A DNA stretch of 36,835 nucleotides from Apostichopus californicus (taxonomy: Eukaryota > Echinodermata > Holothuroidea > Aspidochirotida > Stichopodidae), in the NCBI GenBank assembly GCA_020650975.1, contig JAIPMN010016692.1:7078-43912 (forward strand), given 5' to 3'. How positions within the stretch are numbered: position 1 is the stretch's first letter; each line of letters opens with the position of its first letter. Below are positions 25,657 through 33,700 of the stretch, piece by piece. Made by a program: the position numbers and the translations under genes. Under the pieces are notes generated by a model. That model saw only the letters and a program-made list of their open reading frames with translations, did no database searches and was not told the DNA's origin.

Positions 25657-25786
25657 TCTGTACAAGTGTGTCCTACACAAGCTTGAAGCAATATAAGACA
25701 ATTTGTTTGGAAAATGACAAGAGATATTGTACACTAAATCAGTGTGGTGGTTGCCCATTGTGGTATAAATCGTTACTACTTTTCAG
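25657..25786 (+). other. possible orphan internal exon (Cys-rich), unassigned
   Basis: A T-rich stretch ending attgcag precedes this 130-base segment, and ttttcag followed by gtaagc ends it. One of three frames is open throughout (42 codons plus split codons at both ends), with five Cys, including RYCTLNQCGGCPLWY. No family is recognised and no partner exons were found. An open frame of this length is not rare by chance, so it is a candidate only. Confidence 0.2.
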
Positions 25787-26033
25787 GTAAGCTATAACTT
25801 CCATTTATGAAGACCATCCATTAAGTATGTTGGACAGCACACACACTTTGCGGCTCAGTACACTATAAATCAAACAACCCTGGATAGCTTTACCGGAGGA
25901 GTACAGGTTCCATGAATCCACCAGTTTGAATCCTCTTGTTGAAAATGATTTCTCGGCTCTTAACAAGTTTTCCTGTTTTCCGTTTCACAATTGCGCGCAC
26001 AAATGCCCCGTCAGGGTGTCAATAATAGTCCTA

Positions 26034-26105
26034 GTCTTATATACATACTTGTACATATACATAAATACAAAATACATATATAGATACATATATAGAAAAC
26101 ATTTA
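26034..26105. repeat. AT-rich (TACATA)n-like tract
   Basis: Imperfect repeats of tacata/tatata words. A small Tyr/Ile-rich open frame across it is low-complexity. Confidence 0.7.
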
Positions 26106-26975
26106 TAGAGGTAGAAAAATGTCTTACAAATGATGGGCATTAGTGACTAACAGTCAGTTGAAGAGGGCGCTTTGTAAATCTTGGTAAAAAAGAGAACGAA
26201 ATATTCAGCACCTTTAATGCCAGGACTGAATAAGGATTTGTCATTTTCTGCATTTTTTACCTCCTTACAACTCTTTCCTGTTGTAAATTTTCTGCTTCAA
26301 GACTGCAAGAATGTCTATACAAACAACCAGCTGCATTTCAAACAACCCCCAGAGCAATTTCCTTTGTATACCGGAGTCAACTGTGTATTGCTTCTAATCG
26401 CTCTTTCATCGATGCAATTAACTATATAAGCTCACCGTAAATGTAAAAAAGTAGCTGATAATTAATTTAATAACCTAACAACTACCAACTTTCACACAAT
26501 GTAATTGGAACAGTATGAAGGCTAGGCTGGGAGGCTAGGCAGTAGAGTAGGCTGGTAAGGACCTGTCAAAGGCCTAGGCTAAAGATTCATATTTTATTTG
26601 CAGAGTAACAATATTTTCCAGGTTTGTTAAATGTCTAACCTTACATATTTTCAGCCCCTCTAGCTCGTTTGTACTTTGTGAGCTGCAATGTGTTGTGAAG
26701 CAGAACTCTGGACTTTTATTTCATAATTTTCAATGACACGGCAGGGTTTTCAGTATAATTTTAATTTTGTGGTATTGAATGTAAATTACAACATATATGT
26801 CTTCCATTCCACTTCAAACGACAGAAAAATTAGAAATTGAAATCCAATATTGGATTTTCTCATGATCCAACAAAGAATTACAGTATTTTTTTAGCAAATG
26901 TATGGCTGATGTCTCTACAGAACTCTAGTCAACTTTTCATATATTATGCCAATTCTTGTAATTAAAAACCAGAAT

Positions 26976-27560
26976 GTGTTCTTCTCTGATACTATCATTA
27001 TTGTGTACATGCGTCATATCAAGATTCATGAAGCTGGGATCAAACCCTGATTCCTGTCGTAAGTGAGTTTGTTTATTAGCAGTTAAATCAACAATTATGA
27101 TTATTTGGTGATCAAACAGAGTTGATCAGTGTGTAGCAACCATACAGCTTTAGTTTCTAAAGAACTTTTATCCCATTTTCATTTCACTGGATATACAGAC
27201 TTTGCTCTTCTCTGATATTGTCATTGCTGCACATAACATCCTTAGCAAGATTCATCAAGCTGGGTCAAAGCCTGATTCCTGCACCTGAATTTGGTAGCAG
27301 CCAACCAATCAATATGAAATTGTTTGGTGATATTAGTGAATTTCATTGTAGTCACATCAATCCAACAAATTGTTATCCATCAGAGCATATCGGTATAAGT
27401 AGTAAACATATCGTTGATGACTCTACAGGGCTTTCGTCATTTTTTAATTTTTATTTTGCAAATTTCTCTTAACTAAACACAGAGGATGTTCTACTTTCAT
27501 ACTATCATTGTTGTGAATGCTGTGACACTGGGTCAAACCTTGATTCCTGCTGTGAGTTTG
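26976..27560. repeat. three diverged direct repeats just 3' of the ACP6-like gene
   Basis: Copies begin near 26976 (ttcttctctgatactatcat), 27205 (gctcttctctgatattgtca) and 27489 (ttctactttcatactatcat). Each is followed by a gctgggatcaaaccctgatt- or ctgggtcaaaccttgattcc-type block. Spacing is uneven (about 229 and 284 bases), which points to old duplications with indels. The open frame at 27218-27472 lies inside it and is not supported as a gene. Confidence 0.7.
27450..27455 (-). other. candidate polyadenylation signal AATAAA
   Basis: The plus strand reads tttatt here, giving AATAAA on the gene strand about 180 bases past the ACP6-like stop codon. The hexamer is frequent in AT-rich DNA, so this is only a candidate. 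Confidence 0.25.
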
Positions 27561-27561
27561 G

Positions 27562-27606
27562 TAGCAATGAATGAATCAATGCAATCAATGCAATCAATCA
27601 ATCAAT
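27562..27606. repeat. (AATC)n/(AATG)n simple repeat
   Basis: aatgaatgaatcaatgcaat followed by further caat units, immediately downstream of the ACP6-like stop codon region. Confidence 0.8.
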
Positions 27607-27614
27607 TACAAGGT

Positions 27615-27620
27615 ACTCAC
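27615..27620 (-). promoter_or_regulatory. ACP6: possible 3' UTR splice donor after the ACP6-like stop codon
   Basis: A good donor sequence (taatg followed by gtgagt) lies 14 bases past the TAA of exon 8. It could start an intron in the 3' UTR or be chance. No acceptor partner was identified. Confidence 0.25.
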
Positions 27621-27634
27621 CATTACCCCGTCCA

Positions 27635-27763
27635 TTATCTCATCTCCTGAGCTCTCTGTGCACTAAGGAGAAACTCATCCCAGGTTATACTAAACGGCCT
27701 CAATTCTTCCATCACTGTATCTAACGGCAGCAATTCATCTGTTTTCCGAAACATCCTCTTCAC
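27635..27763 (-). CDS. ACP6: ACP6-like exon 8, terminal coding exon
   Basis: After an attacaacag acceptor the frame encodes VKRMFRKTDELLPLDTVMEE and ends WDEFLLSAQRAQEMR with a TAA at 27637-27635. Placement rests on the phase-0 join to GK of exon 7 and on LLPLD falling at the same distance from GK as CPLD in human ACP6. The two Cys that flank this segment in the human protein are absent. It lies about 1.9 kb from exon 7, so it is slightly less certain than the catalytic exons. Confidence 0.8.
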   Translation of the reverse strand: MKRMFRKTDELLPLDTVMEELRPFSITWDEFLLSAQRAQEMR

Positions 27764-30700
27764 CTGTTGTAATGATCAAGGAGGACAATTGAGGGTGTTA
27801 CCGATAGAGAAACAACAGAGATTGGTGCCTATGAAGCTACCAGGAATGTTGCAAACCTGTCACCATGATATATTGATAAGATGAAACTGAATCAGATGAG
27901 AGCGGGGAAGTTACACTCTTGTCCTCGAATACTGATCGATGTTTCTTAGAGGGTTTCGATTACCACTTATCACTTTATGTCGCCCACACTCTTGTGTTTT
28001 AAATAATTTGAAGGATATTCTATGAGGTCTCAAGTTCCCAATAACCCAGAATAGCCTTAGATTATGGTTTCATATCAACAGTCTCCTTCTGTCTCGTCAT
28101 CTAACCCACACGTCTCGCAGAAAATTGGTTAAAGATATGAGAGGAGCACTTTTAGGATTGTTTGTAAATGTAAAAGATAGTGATATATACATACCAGCAT
28201 GCTTGCACACATGCACGCACCCACGTATGTATACATGATGTACCAACATACTAAAATATATACTTACATAAAGACAAGCATATACATATATATACTCAGC
28301 GAAATTTGTTAATCATGAAATCGGTTTAGGGATCACAAATTAGCAGATTGTGATTTAGGTCAACACGATCGATTTTTTTCTCCATATTTATAATGTGACA
28401 GCATAATTACAGGCAGCAAGATGAAAACCATTGTCTTGTTATCCAAATTAATTTTACGGAAATACAGTCAACTTGGTCAAACTAGTTTTGAAACATTGTC
28501 AGTTCCCTATCTCAAGCTCTTTTTTTCCACCGTAATCAAAAGGTTTGATTTTATGTCTACACTAATCTTGTACCTGCATGTTTAAAAACTTTACCAAAAA
28601 TATTGTGGCAAACATGATAAAATTATGAAATGCACTGTGTGGATAACTATGGTAGCTCAGTCAGCCTTGGCACAGTCTTTCTTAGTTAAACCAAACCACC
28701 CACTTGCACCCCTTCCACCCCCTCCCCCCCCACTGCATATGTGCAACACATCACTTAGTTATAATACATATCCTATTTAACTCAACCTAGAAGCAATAAA
28801 CTGTTTACGAGGCATGTCTGCCTGTAACTAATATTAGGTTTGAAAGTTGTACTTCCTGGACAGTAGAAATGGTCACCAAAGATCAATTCCGTTTGTCACT
28901 GTGGATACCAACTGTCTCACTAAATCTTGGCCTATGTTAATAAATATATGAACAAAATTGTGAGCTTTGGAGAGAAGGACAATCATCCCTATAATATGTT
29001 AGCTGTCATATATCACACTGTAAAAACCAAACGGAAGATTACGAAGACTCCAACAATGATGTATGTATGTATATTGTATGTATATTAGATCCTCCTGCAA
29101 GCAGGAACTCGCGAAGAAGCCTCACTGGCTTATCAAAGCCGCAAGCTGACCGAAGTCAGTCTCTTACATTCATATTTAACGTCCATGATTATGAATTGTT
29201 AATTGTCAACAACTCTGTAACTGGACGACATACATTAATCTGGGAGTGACTCGAACCGGGGACCTTATGACTGAAAGGCACCGGCGTTAACCACCGGCGT
29301 TAACCAATGATTACAAACGAATGACAATCTCACCGACAATGCCAATCAGCTAAGAGGGGATCTCTTTCACTATATACAGTCCGGTCAAATTGCGTGAAAT
29401 TGTCAAGGAAAATTTATCCTCCTGACCATAATTAATTCCGAGGCCGACATCAAACCAAATTTTAAGTTTACATGATGACAATTGAAATTTTTCCAATTTT
29501 TTTTTTTTGCAAACCTGTTTATTTTTTTTCTGGGAATTATTATCTGCAAGTATTTACTCAGTAAAGTACAACAGATAGTTAAATTATTATTATTATTATT
29601 ATCTAGTGAGTATTATGAAGTATGGATACCGGTACCTTTCCTCTGTAGAGCACTCTTGTGTATAATTTGTCATCTACCCCCTGATATACTTCCAATGATA
29701 TACTGCAGCAGAGTGGCGGCCAATCGTCATCAAAGATACCGAGAGCGACTAGGAGGGCTGTCAATGTGGTATCGTGGCAAAAATACAGATGCATCTTCTC
29801 TTTCCTGGAGGGAAACAGATTCAGGCACATGGTTGTGTTACATAGTAGGATGCTGAAGGGGGCTGCAGCATCCTGCAGGCAGGCTGCATCGGCTGCAACC
29901 ATTTGTACTTCATTAGTACTTCATAATCTCTACCATTTGACATTGGTTTCTATTTCAGTTATTTTGTACACTTTAACATACTTGTTTCAAATAAACCTAC
30001 TACCTAAGCTGATAAACCCCTTCGTTGTGGGATGTGAGTATAGATTAGCATAGCTAAACTTTGTCAAAATCAACTGACCTCAGAAAGCTGGTTTATTGCA
30101 ACTGTACCAATGAAAGCTACAAAATTGTACCCTTCTATAAGCCACAAAATATGAAGAGAAAAGTTAAGATATTGAGAGAATATTTCATGGTTCATCGAAC
30201 AGATATTTAAACTATTTTTAGTTATAGTTATTTTGTACACTTTAACATACTTCTTTCAAATAAACTTACTACCTAAGCTGATAAAACCCTTCGTTGTGGG
30301 ATTTGAGTATCGATTAGCATAGCTAAACTTTGTCAACATCAACTGACCTCAGAAAGCTGGTTTAGTGCTACTGTACCAATGAAAGCTACAAAATTGTACC
30401 CTTCTATAAGCCACAAAATATGAAGAAAAAAAGTAAAGGTATTGAGAGAATATTTCATGGTTCATTGAACAGATATTAAAACTATTTTTAGCATAACTTA
30501 TGCAGGTTCTTGCCATAGTTTTGCTCAAACACAGCTACGCTTATATCTAAACTGTATGTACAGTGCTTCTGGTAATCATATAGGGTTTTCTGTTGAAAGA
30601 AGCTGGTTGCAATTTATAATTATATTAAACTTCCCAACAAATTTGCTCAAGTTGATAATACAATGCTCTGTAAGAGCAAGAAAATCTCTATCCTATCTTT

Positions 30701-33700
30701 CTTTCATCAAAAAGTGTGCTGTGAACCTTCACAATTAATACCAATGAGAACTGTAAACCCCCTTTGCATGCAAATTTTAAAAAAAAAAAAGGAAAAAAAA
30801 ACAAGTTAGTCCTAAAAAAATCGAAGTCCATACATAAATGCCTGGACTATAAAGTCAATGCCAGACTCACAATTTGTCGTCTTTCAGCTTCTGAAAAACT
30901 TCTCTTATAAGGTGAAGAAGCGTTCCGATTGCTATTGGTAAATATTTGACTTGTTCTCCGGGGGGTCCTCCTAGGGCGTACTGGAGTACCTTTGGACTCA
31001 TCTCTTTCAGCAATTCTATAACATCATTACCAAACTGAGGAGGGATAGGAAACCCGTGGACCTGATGATAAAATGGAAGAAAAACAAAAAAGAGAGAAAA
31101 TATAAACCATGAACAGAGAACTGGCTAAACTAATCAAAGAAATTGACAAACAAAGGAATTTTGAAAAAGTTGAAGAAAAGACTTGGCTACAACAGGCTTT
31201 GATAAAATGTGTCCAAAGCCATCATTATCGCAAGTTTTGTGCTCTTTCAACAGAGCTCTCTAATCAGGTGTTAAATAAATAATCCATTAAAAATGTTCCA
31301 ACCCCAGACCAGAACTGTATCAATAACAAAATATATTTATATTTCAAGTATTTTAGTTGTTTCAGAGCCTTTTAAAATTGAGCCAAGAATCAAATTAGAA
31401 AATCCAAATTGGATCGTGATATATTCCATTTACACACTGTTCCTGCTCTGTCTTATATCCAAACTCTAGCTCCACCCCTTCCTCCCTCCCTCCTCTTCTG
31501 AACTGCCTAAACTGTACCCCTCCCCATTTTAGGTAAACTGCATTCTTGCAGTGAACAGTAATAGCTTGTTATGTTTCCTCAGCTTTCAAAGACAGAGTCT
31601 GTACTTGAAACACCACATTCTAATAATGTCACCCATATACAACGATACCAAAAAAACCCACATATTAGCAACTTTTATGTGCTCCCAAAATATCTCTGTC
31701 GCTAACAACATATGTGTGTTTTGTCAGCAGATATCGGTTTGTATTACACATGCCCTTAAACTGTTACTTCAGAACAAAGAAAAACATGCAAAAAAGCACA
31801 AAAACTTGTGTCTAAAGACTCACCATTCTTGTACTGAGATCGTCTTTGACCCCGGTAAGATCGATCCTCTTATCATCATCCGGAAGAGCCAGGAGTTCTT
31901 TGACCTTTTTGATCAGAGCAGCAGAGCCAGGAATGAAGTCGGGTGCATGCTGGGCCTCGTGCCACATCTGTTTCAAGGACGGGTGAAGGTGCTCTTGAGG
32001 GTACAGGACTTCTCTGTTTGCATGATCAACATGGACTTTCATAGGTTCTACAAGAGATCATTCGAACACAAATGTTTTTTGCATTAGTGCGTTGCAAAGA
32101 TACTTGCAAATAAACATGACACTTTACTACTACTGATTTATTCTTTCATTGTTATAGTAAATCCCTATTAAACTATAAATTACACAGCATATAGGCGATG
32201 CACTTTGGTCGTTACTTTTATTATTGCAAACACATGAGAACTGATGACAGAAGTTTTATATAAGGACACCTTAAAAAATAGTTTCATGAGGAAAAAGTGT
32301 ATTAATTAAAATCAAAGCATCTGGTTCAATTTCAGTTTTAAAATTACAGTCTCCACTTTCCTACACATTCATCAAGGCATTTCTACAATGTATAAATCCT
32401 ATGAAGTATTTGGTTCTTGCACCCAAAACATGCAATGAGCCTGTTGTGTGATTCACAAGATCATGACCAATAAAAAGACAACCCCCCCCCCATTTCTTAT
32501 GTCACAGTAGCCTTTAGTTAATAGCAGGAGGCTACCAATCTTATTCAAGGTTCCTAATAATTAGCTATGGTTGCTTTGGACATCACTCAAGCTCCCTTTA
32601 CTACAGGAACCAGTCATAATAATGAATTAACACAGACCAAAATACATCACTTGGACAGCAAACTTACTGTACGCTACTGTAGAGCAGTTCCCCATTACTA
32701 CATCAATGCCTCATCAACAATTATGTCAAAGAGAAGTCCTGGCTTCATTTTGCCAATTGAGCAAAAATTTACGATTTTTGATGAATGCTTCTATTCGTTA
32801 ATGGGACTGTTTATTTAATGACCCATCCAGATTATTATCATTTCCACATCTAATTACTCAGGCTGACTTGTACTGGCTAGAGGTTTACTGCATGAGACAC
32901 CCAGTGGTAGTAAAAACAAATAAAATATACTGGTATTTGTCTTACCTATTGAATTTGACTTCAGTTGCTTGCCATAGACTCCTGCCATCACACAACGACC
33001 AGTCTCGATGCATCTGTTGATGTTGGTTGATCTGATGCTACCAAACAAATAAACAAACAAATTCACAATGGAAAGCTACATAGCCAGGGAATATTTACTG
33101 TTCACATTTTTTTGTCTAGCATGTTTGAATGCTCTGGATTTTGCCTCTTATTAATTACTATGGTTCCAGTGCACAAAAACTTCTATACATCTTTACACAT
33201 GCATAGTAACTTGACCATTTTGCATAGCAACTTGACAATTTTGCATAGCAACTTGACAATTTTGCATAGCAACTTGACAAGTTTGCATAGCAACTTGACA
33301 ATTTTGCATAGCAACTTGACAAGTTTGCATAGCATCTTGAGATGAGATACTCTACAAGATAAATATTTCCTGATAGTAGGTATCTCAAATGGGAAGTGTA
33401 AATAAAGGTTGCATAATGTTAGTAATATACATCAGTCCCGAGTTACAATTTGTCTAACACAGGTGTTAAATCTATTGTCTAAAACTATTCTGACTTTGTT
33501 CGGAACATGCTTTAACACAGCAGAAGAAACTTATACAAAGTTATATCAACTTACTGCTTTAAAGAGGAGCATTTTGCTTTGATTGCTTATAAATTAATCT
33601 TGATACAGACATGATAACAAGTTATTGAGCAATGACCTTTCTCTCTAGCTATTTGCAGTCTCAGGTAGCTAACCAGGAGTTACAAGTTACAAGTTATTGA

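Noticed and set aside
31551..32087. The longest plus-strand open frame (178 codons)
   Set aside because: It lies antisense to ACP6-like exon 5 and its intron flanks; the minus strand carries the recognisable protein.
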